From Saxidomus purpurata (taxonomy: Eukaryota; Mollusca; Bivalvia; Venerida; Veneridae), in contig JAFMSR010000001.1 of the NCBI GenBank assembly GCA_022818135.1, positions 32,962,463 to 33,026,462 on the forward strand: a DNA stretch of 64,000 bases, given 5' to 3'. A model generated the notes under the pieces. The model did no database searches, was not told the DNA's origin, and was given only the letters and a program-made list of their open reading frames with translations. The position numbers and the translations under genes were made by a program. The stretch's first letter is position 1. Every line of letters begins with the position of its first letter. Below are positions 25,301 to 36,270 of the stretch, one piece after another.

Positions 25301-28300
25301 CTTCATTCAGTTGGATAAGTTTTTTGTCACCTTTTGCATGAGTTAAGATTTCAATCATTTCTTTATCTGTTTCAGGATCTTCACTTGAGTGATTGCTTTC
25401 AACTTCACATTTGACAATCATGACTGCTTCAGACTCACTTCTAGTATCTGTTGCACTGAAAGAGTATGATAAAAATGCTCACACAGGCTCTGATTGGTCT
25501 GATAACGTTAATGAGTCAATTATCTAAATGTTAATAATGCTTTACAATCCTACTGTTAGTCGCTGTTAAGTCAACTGAAAAGTTTTCAACTCTTTTTTGA
25601 GCCTCCATCTGTACCAGGTACATGTAGTACCAGGCAGAGGTATAATTATTGTCCTGTTCACATTCTGTCTTCAGTGTGACCTTTTTTTATTAATTCTTGT
25701 AAATAATTTTGCAAGAGAAGCTCCAGGAAAGTAAAATAATCAAAACATCAGTGAAAATGAGGAAAGTTACTGGTATGGCTTTTTTTCTGCTGAAAGACAC
25801 TAGCAAGAGAAGTTTGGTTGAAATTAACCCAGTGGTAACAGAAAAGATGATGTTTAAAGATTTTTCTACTTTTAACTTTGGCTGTCATTATGTGCAGTGG
25901 AGCAGAATCATTTGAGCACTTTTGGTAGAAGACAATCCAAGGAACAATCTTGTGAAGTTTGGCTGAAATTGGCAAATTGGAAAAGAAAAGGATGATGTTT
26001 AAAGATTGTTCTACTTTTAGCTTTGGCGGTCATTATGTGCAGTGGAGCGAAATTGTTTGAGAGGACAATCCTAGGCACAATTCGGTGAAGTTTGGCTGAA
26101 ATTGGCCCAATGATTAAAGGAGATGAAGTGTACTGAGTTTTCTATTTTTTTGCTCCGGTGGCCATGTGCAGCAGAGCTGAACAGTTTGAACAATTTTGGT
26201 AGAGAACCATCAAAAGAAAAATCCTGTGAAGTTTGGTTGAAATTGTCCCAGTGGCTAAGGAGATGCTGTCTAAAGGTTTTTTCTATTTTTATCTCAAAAC
26301 AAAAGTTTGGGGCCATAAGCAGCTAGATATTAATTCAACAGTTATCTTACTTAATTGTCTGATACCCCTGAATGCTACAGCAACATTTCAAAGTAAAACT
26401 TTAAGTGGTTACACAATACTGATATATTATGTTAATAACGGTCAGTTTAGGTACAATAAAAATATTTTTGACAGAGTTATTTACTTTTGCTTACAGATGA
26501 AGTCATGATCGTACGCAAGTATGCAACTTTAAAAGTAGTTAAAATAGTTAAGTCAATAATTCAAACAGCTGTGAAATTAGTAAAACAACTAAAACAACAA
26601 ATGCTGACTACTCAGTATCTTAAAATGGGCATAGTTTAAATTCAAAGTTCAATAAACAAGAGGGCCATGATGGCCCTTTATCGCTCACCCGAGTACAACT
26701 GCTTTTAACAAAGTTGCTAGAAATCATCGAAACAACCTTTCTGACAAATTTCCAGGATATTTGGGCTGAAAATGTAACCTCTAGAGTATTAACAAGGCTT
26801 TTCTATATTTGGGCTTTGTGACCTAGTTTTTGACCCCAGATGACCCATATTGAAACTTGAGCTAGAAATCATCGAAACAACCTTTCTGACAAATTTCCAG
26901 GATATTTGGGCTGAAAATGGTACCTCTAGAGTGTTAACAAGGTTTTTCCACATTTGGGCTCTGTGACCTAGTTTTTGACCCCAGATGACCCATATTCGAA
27001 ACTGAGCTAGAAATCATCGAAACAACCTTTCTGACAAATTTCCAGAATATTTGGGCTGAAAATGGTACCTCTAGAGTGTTAACAAGGTTTTTCCACATTT
27101 GGGCTCTGTGACCTAGTTTTTGACCCCAGATGACCCATATTCGAACTTGAGCTAGAAATCATCAAAACAACCTTTCTGACAAATTTCAAGGATATCTGGG
27201 CTGAAAATGTAACATCTAGAGTGTTAACAAGGTTTTTCCATATTTGGGCTCTGTGACCTAGTTTTTGACCCCAGATGACCCATATTCGAACTTGAGCTAG
27301 AAATCATAGAAACAACCTTTCTGACAAATTTCCAGGATATTTGGGCTGAAAATGTTACCTCTACAGTGTTAACAAGGTTTTTCCATATTTGGGCTGTGTG
27401 ACCTAGTTTTAGAACCCAGGTGACCCATATTAAAACTTGAGCTAGAAATCAACCAAACAACCTTTCTGACAAATTGCCAGGATATTTGGACTGAAACAGT
27501 AGCCTCTAGAGCGTTAACAAGATTTTTCTATTTTTGGGTCATGTGACCTAGTTTTTCATCCGAGATGACCCATATTAGAACTCATCCGAGTAATTATTGG
27601 GACAAACATCCTGACCAAGTTTCGTGACAATTGAGGCAAAAATGTGACCACTAGAGTGTTAACGAACTAAATGTGGACGGACGATGTCCGACAGACGACG
27701 GACAATCATCGATCCTAATAGCTCACCCTGAGCCAGCTCAGGTGAGCTAAAAACTTACAAAGCTGTTTTCAAAAACACTGCCCCCTCTCCCTCCCGAAGT
27801 GTAATAAAGACAAAGAAAAAAACAGCAATTAAACCAACTGTGATGAGACACTATGAATAACTGAAAGACCACAGTTGCTCAGTGACATAGTACGTACTGA
27901 AAGACCACAGTTGCTCAGTGACATGGTACGTACTGAAAGACCACAGTTGCTCAGTGACATGGTACGTACTGAAAGACCACAGTTGCTCAGTGACACGGTA
28001 CGTACTGAAAGACCACAGTTGCTCAGTGACACGGTACGTACTGAAAGACCACAGTTGCTCAGTGACACGGTACCTACTGAAAGACCACAGTTGCTCAGTG
28101 ACACGGTACGTACTGAAAGACCACAGTTGCTCAGTGACACGGTACGTACTGAAAGACCACAGTTGCTCAGTGACACGGTACGTACTGAAAGACCACAGTT
28201 GCTCAGTGACACGGTACGCACTGAAAGACCACAGTTGCTCAGTGACACGGATGCGTACTGAAAGACCACAGTTGCTCAGTGACACAGCACTCACTGAAAG

Positions 28301-31300
28301 ACCACAGTTGCTCAGTGACACAGTACGTACTGAAAGACCACAGTTGCTCAGTGACACAGTACGTACTGAAAGACCACAGTTGCTCAGTGACACAGTACGT
28401 ACTGAAAGACCACAGTTGCTCAGTGACACAGTACGTACTGAAAGACCACAGTTGCTCAGTGACACAGTACGTACTGAAAGACCACAGTTGCTCAGTGACA
28501 CAGTACGTACTGAAAGACCACAGTTGCTCAGTGTCATAGTACGTACTGAAAGACCACAGTTGCTCAGTGACATAGTACGTACTGAAAGACCACAGTTGCT
28601 CAGTGATATAGTACCTATTTCAGAGTATCTCCCATGTTACATTAGATGGATTCGATAGGTTGATTCCAATTAGGAATTAACTGAAATTGTAGTACATGTA
28701 TCTTTCCTTACTGTCTACATGTCAACTTGTTAGTCATCTAAGAAATTTTACTACTCATAGGATAACCAGTTGTACCTTGTATGAACATCTTTATACCCTC
28801 TACTACTCTCTGACTTAACAGAATATTGGGATCCACACTGCTGGGTATCATGAAGCTTCAAATAGCTCAAAAAGTTGGCCCTGTCATACCTACAAAAGGG
28901 GAAACACAACAAACTGTTAGCATGGTGATTGGAAAGATGACATACAAACTTTTAGACTACAATTATAACAGACTTGACCTGAACAAGACAATCTTATTTT
29001 TAACACTAATCATTAATTTGGGAACTCAAAACCAACCAATCTAAAATACATGTAGATTAAAAAAAGACACAGTAGAATATAAACAGACTTACACAGTCTT
29101 AAAAAAATAAGGTTATTGTCTTGTTGATATAGTAATGTGATCCAGAATGTCAGATTTGCTTGAGTTCTGCTTCTGATCAAACGAGAAATATGCAGAAAAT
29201 GGTAGAAAATATGGCGTCAGAGATTGTGAAAACACAAGGATGCATAATGCATGAGAACTGCTACATCAAAATGACATGTAACATATTGTTTACATCAAAA
29301 TGACATGATGCATGAGAATATTAAATTAAAATGTATTTTCTGTGTCTCTGTTGTTTTACTACAAAAATCCTACAATTTTAACTGTCACCTTACATTGCAT
29401 CAATCAACATTGTAGCAAGTTTGCTGTTACAGTCAATCTTCAGGGAGTGTTTAAGATCTTGCCATCTTGACCATACATCATTCTGTAGAGTCAGCACCCT
29501 GTAACTGCCCTGTTTGAACACTCTCCTTTTCTTTCTTCTACGAGCTGAACTCCCAAGGTGAATGAGTCCCTTCTGCTTTTCCAACTGGTATAAGCTGCAA
29601 AAATAAAAGTATCAATTATATCAAGAAGTGGTCCTCAAAGCACAATCATGCTTGTCCAGATAACTAGCACACATCTTCTCTTCTTTTTTATTGCTAACAA
29701 ATTTCAATTCATTTCCAGGGAAATAGAAGAACACTTTTTTATCCAATGATATATTTACATGTTTACCAAAAAAATTCAGTAAAAGGAAGACAACACAAAA
29801 AGGGAGGTATTTTATAACTAAAGCAAGTAGGATTAAGGAACTTGAACACTGCACTTGTTGTCAATTCTCTGTATGTCTGTGCTATATATATGAACTCAAT
29901 CTAGAACTTTTTTGAGTAATTACCCCCTGGTATGGGGGACAAGCATAATTTCATATAATAAAGGGAACTTAGGGAAGTGATTTAAAAAAGGGAAAGCTAG
30001 AGTTATGGTCCTTATATATAGCACAATGACAGCTCTTTCACTGCTTCCTAACAGTCATGTCTTAATACGTACATGTATGTACAGTTACACCCTGTATGCT
30101 CGAACTTCATTAGTCCGAATACAACCAACCGCTCGAACTTGTCCGACGGTCCCGGCAAAATCTCTATATAATTCATATTGTTCCACCTCCAAAACTTCGA
30201 ACCCCGATCTCTCGAACTTGTCTGGCGGTCCCTTCAGATCAATTTCATTGTCATTTACATCCTTTTGCTCGAACAATAAAAGGTTTCAGTCTCAATTACC
30301 GTGCAAACAATTGTACTTTTGATCAGATGTTTAATAGACCGGCGTTGTTAAATGGTGCATGTTTTTAACACCTCGGTAATTTTGACTTCTAACTAAAATT
30401 GGAAATAGTGAATAAAGTTTTTGCTTTATGAGCTTTCACCCCGGGTATTCGACTACTTCGAACGCAGATGGGTACTACTGACGACAGATGTATATACATG
30501 CACGTCATGACAGGCACACTTGAATAACCCCGATATTTTTATTATTTCTCTTTTTTGCTCCGATATTTTGCTTGATATAGGTAGTAATATGTTTAAACTA
30601 AGCAAGTGTGAAGTTTTGTGATAAACTGACGCCTTTTATTTATAAAATTTCCCTAAAATGTTGAAAAAACTACAGTATTGTTGCCAAATATGACATTTAT
30701 TTGCTTATAATAACATTATACATCAATGACCTTAGACATGCATACAGACAAATGTATTAGGTATCAATACAAACAGCCCTTGACTTTGGAATTAGTGGTA
30801 TTGTTTTGATATAAGCGCATTTAAAGAGGTGGGTTAAGATAAACGGATATGTCTGACGACCGAAGGAGATACATACGAACGCAGATTATAATGAAATGAG
30901 GATACGTATAACGGCAGATGTGTAACAAGTAGTAAGCGTAAATAGGTATTTTCCAATCAGGACAAATAATGGTTTTAAACTAATTACATTCAGTATGGCA
31001 GTTGTTTTGTCTATGTAGAAGGATCTAGCATGTATATACTGATAATAATTATGCATCCCGTGAGAGACATACATGTATTTATTAGTGATACATGTCTGTC
31101 ACTGTTTTTGTCATTAAGCAGTCAGCAGTTTTTGTCATATGTCCACGCAGCTCCTCTGATACCACATGGCAGATTTACACCAAACTTCACATAAGCGTAG
31201 CTGTGCATATTATCGGTATGTTCCAGTTCAATGATTTTCAGTGGAATAACCACCCTTGATTCATATAATTTTATGATGTTATGGCTAATTCTTCTATAAC

Positions 31301-34300
31301 ATCCGGCAGATTTCCACTTAGCCTAAGAGAATTGATCAGTGCGCCAAGCTTAGTTATGCATTGTAAAACCGGATACAGCTCCTTTCGAATACAGCTCCCC
31401 AGTGAGGTGTATTCGTTCGCATCAACGAATACAGCTCCCCTTATTAAATGGGAGCTGTATTCGGGGTTCTTGTACCTTTTTTTTCGAATAGAGCGCCCCA
31501 GTGACCCGATGCAACAAAGACGTATCATTTGTTTATACAAATACGCGGCAAAGTATTTATTATAGAATAACAAGGATCCATACCGCTATTCAGGATACAG
31601 AACTTAGCCCTAGGATGTCTGTCGTTTTGTCCGCACGTGTTGGACGGTTGAATGAAAATTTGAAGTTTAGTTACTTTTTTGCTGATATTGAAGAATTATT
31701 TTCTTTCAGTAAACTTTCATTGTTTTCATATGACGATAGCATAACCGGCAAAAAAATGTTGATGGAATGAATCTCTTACACATCATTGTACACGTACGGC
31801 CTGACAGACGGACGGATAAGACAACAGACAGGGTAGGACAACAGACAGAGGGTTGGACAAATAGACGGACGGAATAGATGTAACATGCAGTATATTGAAC
31901 ATGTGTTAGGCAATTTAGGTTCCTAATTTCTATCTGTACATTTTTAACATAGGGACCATGGTTCTTAGTATTTTCCAATAAAGCAAACATAGGGAGCTTT
32001 ATTCGAATTTGCATATGCTTTGCATCGAAAACAACTTCGCTATACCAAGGGAGATGTATATTCGTTAATGTGCACCGAATACAGCTCGCCGGGGAGCTGT
32101 ATTCGAAAGGAGCTGTATCCGGTGTTACAATGCTTATCGCCGGCACATACGGTTCAGTGATTTTCAGGGGATTTACATTGTATGGCCATTGATTCTTCAA
32201 ATTTAATGATGTTTTTGCTACTTCTTCTCTACCATTGACCAGATTTCCACCAAACCCAATAGAACACAAGTTGTCGTCGGCATGTTCCGATTCAATGATT
32301 GCCAGGGAAGTTGCAACCCTGATGTGTCATCTTCCATAATGTCTGTACTAATTCTCCTAAACACTGGAGTTGAATTTTACCAAAAGTCACATGAGTCATA
32401 ATTGTCAAGCGTTGTTATACATTTCGTCAGCATGTTATGGTTTCTTATGTCTTTTGATGTCTCAAATATGCTTGTGCAACTAATCCTATATCAGTGGTCA
32501 GAAAACTACAAAAACTACACAGAAGTTATTAGTACGAAGCCTGAACTTGTGTTTATCATCGGATTGTTACAGTTTAGTGGTATGCATTTTCATTTTCTAC
32601 TGAATAATGCTGAAGTATAGGAGACATGTGGTTTTTTTTCGTGAAAGATAATCTCTAGTCTAGAGAATGAATTTATAATAGGGTCTCTAAGTATCCTGCA
32701 AAAAAGTCTTTAAAATATCGATGTCACGTTTACCGTGACACTTTAGTAACTATAGTCAATGACCAATTTCATTACCTATCGTATACGTATTCGAGTATTT
32801 GACCACTAAAAGTTATAGAAACATGTAAGAGACAATGTTACTACAAATAATCCACGGAAACAAACATGTTCGTTTAACGCTCATGTAAAATATATTATAT
32901 ACATTTGTATTGTAATTACATTTTTAGCCCGACTGTTCGAAAAACGAGGAGGTCTGTTGTACTCGCCCCAGCTTTTGCGTCGATCAAAGACGTATTATCA
33001 ATATTAATAACTTAAAAAACCGACAAACGTATCGGCTTAACACTTGCCATACTTGTTTCTCATGGTAATACATACAAATGCAGCAAGTCACATATATTTT
33101 TGCGGAGTAATGCCTCTATTTGTATTACGATTTTGTAACAAAAAGTTAAAAGTCCGGTACCTCATTAATAAAAGATAATTTTACAAAAATCACAATGATA
33201 CTGAAGTTTTCTATTTAGCCTTGACTTATAATTTACTTTTATTATATAGTTTTTCAGTTTAAGACAAAAACAAAAGTTATCAACAGTTTTCCCATCATTA
33301 GACTGAGGTTTCATCTTTTACGTATCTACAGTTTGTATGGCGTTTTACGTATCCACCGTCTGCGTTCATACGTACCCTATAATATTTTCATCTGTCGTCA
33401 TAAGTACCCTCAAAGAGAACCCCATGCTTGTTTAAGTGTCAACTGCAGCTGCTGTATCAGTCATAGCGAAAAGAAAATATGTTTTTCTGCTAGAGAAAAT
33501 GTGAAGCTTTACGATTTATGCAGTTTTGGACTCTTTCGATTATTAGATTTCTTAAAATTCTGTTAAAAATCCGAAAAATTGCAATTTCTGGTCGGATTTC
33601 CGCAATCGTAACAACACGTCGGTCATTTTTCAGCTAAACAGTTGAGCATTGCCTAGTACAAACATATTGAAACTCATATTGAACGAAAACATTGTGAAAA
33701 TGAATAAAAAAGAGAAGATATTAGGTATTTTCCAGCTTACATGTCAGGACGTTCATGTATATACATCTGTCGTCAGTAGTACCCATCTGCGTTCGAAGTA
33801 GTCGAATACCCGGGGTGGCTTTCCAATGACATAAAACGTTTTGAAATGTCTTTCGTTTTAAGAAAGTCAGGTATACCGGTATCGGAAATCGGCTTTCAGA
33901 CCCACCCGCTAAGAGCTCTTTAAAAAGGAGGTAGTCAAAACAAAAGCAATAATTTAACTGAATTTCGTTGATTTAACCATTTTTTCATGCTGGGACAAAT
34001 TGTCTGAGGTTCAGCCTTGGTGTATAATACGCACTAATTCAGGGAAACATGGGTTAAAATGCGTATCATATTCAAGTTTCATACAACCCATAAATGGCGG
34101 ACCTTGATGGCTCGAACTACCGATCCCTCGAACTAAAATCGACGTTCCCTTCAAGTTCGAGCGAACGAAGTTTAAACTCAAAGGTTTCTGTTTTCAGTGT
34201 TTTGTATGAAGCACAGCAAGAGATCCTGACTGATATTACCCTGTAACCATGCAAAATGCAATTAATTTATAAATTACAAAATGTAGATAAAAATTAAACT

Positions 34301-34619
34301 GTTATCTATGTTCATGTACAACTCTTACTAAAATAACAAAATAATAGTGAATGGTTGCAATAGTAATTCATGCAGTAAAGAAGCTTGCATCATCAGATGT
34401 CTGTATCTTGATACAAACAAAACATGGGGAAAAATATTAACTGTACCTTTTTATTAAAAATCGAGCCACATCTTCATCTGAGTCACAACCTTTCTTGGAC
34501 TTAACTTGAAACCAATCAACTTTCTGCGATCCAATATTCACACATTTTTCTCTATCAGTCTTTACACACATTGCTCTCCTCTGTGGAACCTCAGTCATCG
34601 TTCCTGGTGGTCCAGGCAT
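22371..34619 (-). CDS. C2H2 zinc-finger protein, 726 residues, six coding exons
   Basis: Minus-strand coding exons are 34619-34447, 29594-29394, 28889-28776, 25455-24275, 23891-23673 and 22663-22371. All have GT-AG borders and every junction phase agrees, giving 2181 bases including the stop. Residues 1-57 and 58-125 each carry a similar helical motif (DWFQVKSKKGCDSDEDVARF and WSRWQDLKHSLKIDCNSKLA), separated by a basic RRRKKRR patch. Residues of the long fourth exon are acidic and contain nuclear-localisation-like clusters (DRKRKRSK, CRRKRKKK). About ten C2H2-type fingers follow, for example YVCDICGMVLYNWDARLTHM, FQCHICPYAAKNAKRLKEHV and FKCTQCKFAAAWNVQLKQHL. One finger ends in Cys rather than His (YCNSCKTDF...HQENC). 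The role is inferred as nuclear DNA binding; the target is unknown. The ATG lies only three bases after a splice acceptor, so the first coding residues could lie in an upstream exon. Introns are packed with repeats. Confidence 0.85.
23220..23320. repeat. Fragment of the 'gtgccag...gctaaaa' dispersed repeat
   Basis: The end signature 'caccctagcactttgtgccag...gctaaaa' marks a short truncated copy inside the last intron of the zinc-finger gene. Confidence 0.5.
25740..26320. repeat. Four diverged ~145-base tandem units
   Basis: Units share 'gtgaagtttggctgaaattg', 'aaagatttttctacttttagctttgg' and 'atgtgcagtggagc'. They lie in the intron before the finger-encoding exon of the zinc-finger gene and hold no exon. 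Confidence 0.75.
26655..27752. repeat. Dispersed repeat with ~145-base internal tandem units
   Basis: It opens 'aacaagagggccatgatggccc' and closes 'caggtgagctaaaa', the same signature as 14030-14770. Between these are about six tandem units with 'gctagaaatcatcgaaacaa', 'tctgacaaatttccaggata' and 'gtgacctagtttttgacccc'. The first five are very alike and the later ones diverged. It is intronic in the zinc-finger gene. Confidence 0.85.
27857..28615. repeat. 36-base minisatellite, 21 copies
   Basis: A 36-base unit ('actgaaagaccacagttgct' plus 'cagtgacacggtacgt') is repeated 21 times with very few changes and a single one-base insertion near 28250. Copies fall into blocks: 'gacatggtac' on the left, 'gacacggtac' in the middle, 'gacacagtac' on the right and 'gacatagtac' at both edges. 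The unit length divides by three, so several frames stay open on both strands, but it is intronic. Each unit holds the inverted pair ACTGA/TCAGT. Confidence 0.95.
28616..28775. other. Short intron stretch next to the minisatellite
   Basis: No feature is seen between the minisatellite and the third coding exon of the zinc-finger gene (exon border at 28776). Confidence 0.4.
31140..32360. repeat. ~130-base tandem repeat split by an inner MITE
   Basis: Phrases 'cagatttccaccaaac', 'ggtatgttcc.attcaatgatt' and 'attcttc.ataa..ttatgatg' recur before 31350 and after 32134. These are diverged tandem units. The MITE at 31358-32133 interrupts one of them. Confidence 0.6.
31358..32133. mobile_element. 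Inner TIR element, 776 bases, TTAT duplication
   Basis: The ends are inverted copies (GCATTGTAA, then ACCGGATACAGCTCC and TTTCGAATACAGCTCCCC). TTAT flanks both sides (31354-31357 and 32134-32137). 'aatacagctccc' words recur inside both halves. No coding capacity is seen. Confidence 0.8.
34176..34446. other. Intron remainder next to the first coding exon
   Basis: AT-rich, with no feature seen apart from the donor GTACAG at 34446-34441 (minus strand). Confidence 0.4.
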
Positions 34620-34859
34620 CTCCTGACAAAGTAAAGGTCTGCTTAAAATACAAAGAGCAAGATTCTCTTTATATCACTGCATGATGAAATAGAGAAACAC
34701 GTTTCGTACAATGTTCTTGGTACAGAACCTATACATCATAGGTCAATTAAGACATCATTTCAAGTCCCATTTTCAATTTAGTTTATGCAAAATGTATGTA
34801 CATGTATTTATTTCAATTACCAAGAAAATGCCACATGCCAAATTACTAAAATCTGGTGG

Positions 34860-35130
34860 GCCTTCCAGTTATTGAGAAGATTTTCTAAAGCTTTTCCTTT
34901 CTGTTGATATTGCAACCAGAGTTCTACATGGAATGTAATTCTTTGAGCAACTTTGGTAGGGCTTCATGCAAGGAACATCCTTGCCAAGTTTCATCAACAT
35001 TGGCTTATTGGATTCAGAGATGTCATTTAAAGTAAATGATGGACAGACATACGACATAAAACATACGACAGACAGCGAGTGATCCTAATTGCTTACCCTG
35101 GCACTTTGTGCCAGGTGAGCTAAAAGGAAA
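34860..35130. repeat. Dispersed repeat copy ending 'caggtgagctaaaa'
   Basis: A single unit with 'aactttggtagggcttcatgcaagg' and 'ccaagtttcatcaacattgg' is followed by the family end 'ccctggcactttgtgccagg'. The end itself is a small palindrome (TGGCACTTTGTGCCA). The surrounding stretches 34623-34859 and 35131-36055 show no supported exon. Confidence 0.7.
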
Positions 35131-36079
35131 GAGGCAGCAAATATTTCATCGCTGCTCAGTTGTAAACTGGTACTGGAAAACTGCTTGCAGTGAAGTGAGC
35201 TTGGCTCTTACTGGTTTGAAATTTTAAGTAGCCGAAAAAAGCTTTTGATGTTATGGAATGCAACATTAAAGTCCCTTAAGCACTTTATGTGTAATTGTTA
35301 TTAGCATGGATCATCCATATATATTGATCTACTTCATTTAAACTGAATAAAAGAAATGGAAGCTTTAATGTGTATTTCAAGAAATGGCAAAGCTTTGATG
35401 TTCTTTCTATGTAATCTTGGCAAAACCATGTTGAACTACTCTACATCAACATAAATATGTCACCAAATGTCAGGCATGTTAAATTTTGGTAGAAGAATAG
35501 GTCTCATTGTCACATCGATCTCTTGTAAGAATTGCGAATGATTTTCCAGGTATAAGACAACTATAATAAACATGTGGACATGCTATGGTCCTGTGACTTG
35601 TAAAACTCGCAACGACTAAAAAAATAAAATCTTTTGTTAGCCAATTAGATCGATTAACATGATTAAGGCAGGTTGTTCAAATATACACAGGACTAACTGA
35701 AGTCTTAAAACATTACTGTGAACATGCTTTTTTGATATTTTGGACGTTTTGGAAGGTAAAAATACCTGATGATGCCCTAAAATACTGGTAGGTGGTGCTC
35801 ATAACAAAATATTGAGATTTGCAGATAGATCGATATTGTGCACTTTCTTTTATATATATAATTCATTCATATTTATTCAGCAATACTCTTTGCTTCAATT
35901 CAATATGGATGATGAATGGAATATCACAAAAATCTCGCCTTTCTTGACAACTGGATGTTTTGTATAATTATAAAAATACAGGTTGCCAATCCATATGTAT
36001 ATAGGCTGTAATGTAGGTCTGTGTAAACTGGAAATGCTTTATGTTGAATTCTAGCCTTTGGTAATGCTTCTTTGTGTAA

Positions 36080-36270
36080 TTCTAGCCTTTGCTTGCTAAG
36101 AAAGAGTGCGGAAAACAATGTGTGTCTTTGGGCAAAGACATTGAAACCACACATGCCTCAGTCTACCTGGCTGTAAATGGGTAGCAGCGATGAGAACTCA
36201 CTGCCTCTCTCATGCAAGCGTGATGACATCTGGAATGAGTATTCGAGAGCGATTAAAAAAACTATGGAGC
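36080..36270 (+). mobile_element. SINE tail ('gtctttgggcaaagacatt' type)
   Basis: The phrases 'tgtgtctttgggcaaagaca', 'acacatgcctcagtctacc' and 'ggctgtaaatgggta' form the well-known conserved body of tRNA-derived SINEs in marine invertebrates. The tRNA head is not recognisable upstream, so the copy is 5' truncated. Confidence 0.6.

Larger units (their letters stand above)
30437..33817. mobile_element. 3.4-kb TIR DNA element with GCTTT target duplication
   Basis: The ends are inverted copies starting CACCCCGGGTATTCGACTAC and match for about 65-75 bases, through 'gacagatgtatatacatg'. The 5-base sequence GCTTT stands directly outside both ends (30432-30436 and 33818-33822). Subterminal variants of 'cgaacgcagat' and 'gacgacagatg' recur near 30870-30910 and 33340-33405. 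No transposase-like frame is visible. It contains a further insertion at 31358-32133. Confidence 0.85.
30091..34175. mobile_element. 'ctcgaac' repeat element split by a later insertion
   Basis: 'gctcgaactt' and 'ctcgaacttgtc' words crowd 30098-30280. 'ggctcgaactaccgatccct', 'ccctcgaac' and 'aagttcgagcgaacg' crowd 34105-34175 in the opposite sense. Repeated CTCGAAC words near the ends are a habit I associate with Tigger/pogo-like elements. The two parts are separated by the element at 30437-33817. All of this lies in the first coding intron of the zinc-finger gene. Confidence 0.5.

Noticed and set aside
27857..28615. Regular repeat that could be mistaken for a CRISPR array
   Set aside because: The unit is continuous, with no unique spacers, and the genome is eukaryotic.
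27851..28658. Long open frames of 128-246 codons on both strands
   Set aside because: They arise from the 36-base minisatellite, whose unit length is a multiple of three. They are intronic in the zinc-finger gene and not proteins.
31706..32269. 187-codon minus-strand frame
   Set aside because: It spans the edge of the inner TIR element and the tandem repeat, so it is a chance frame over repeats.
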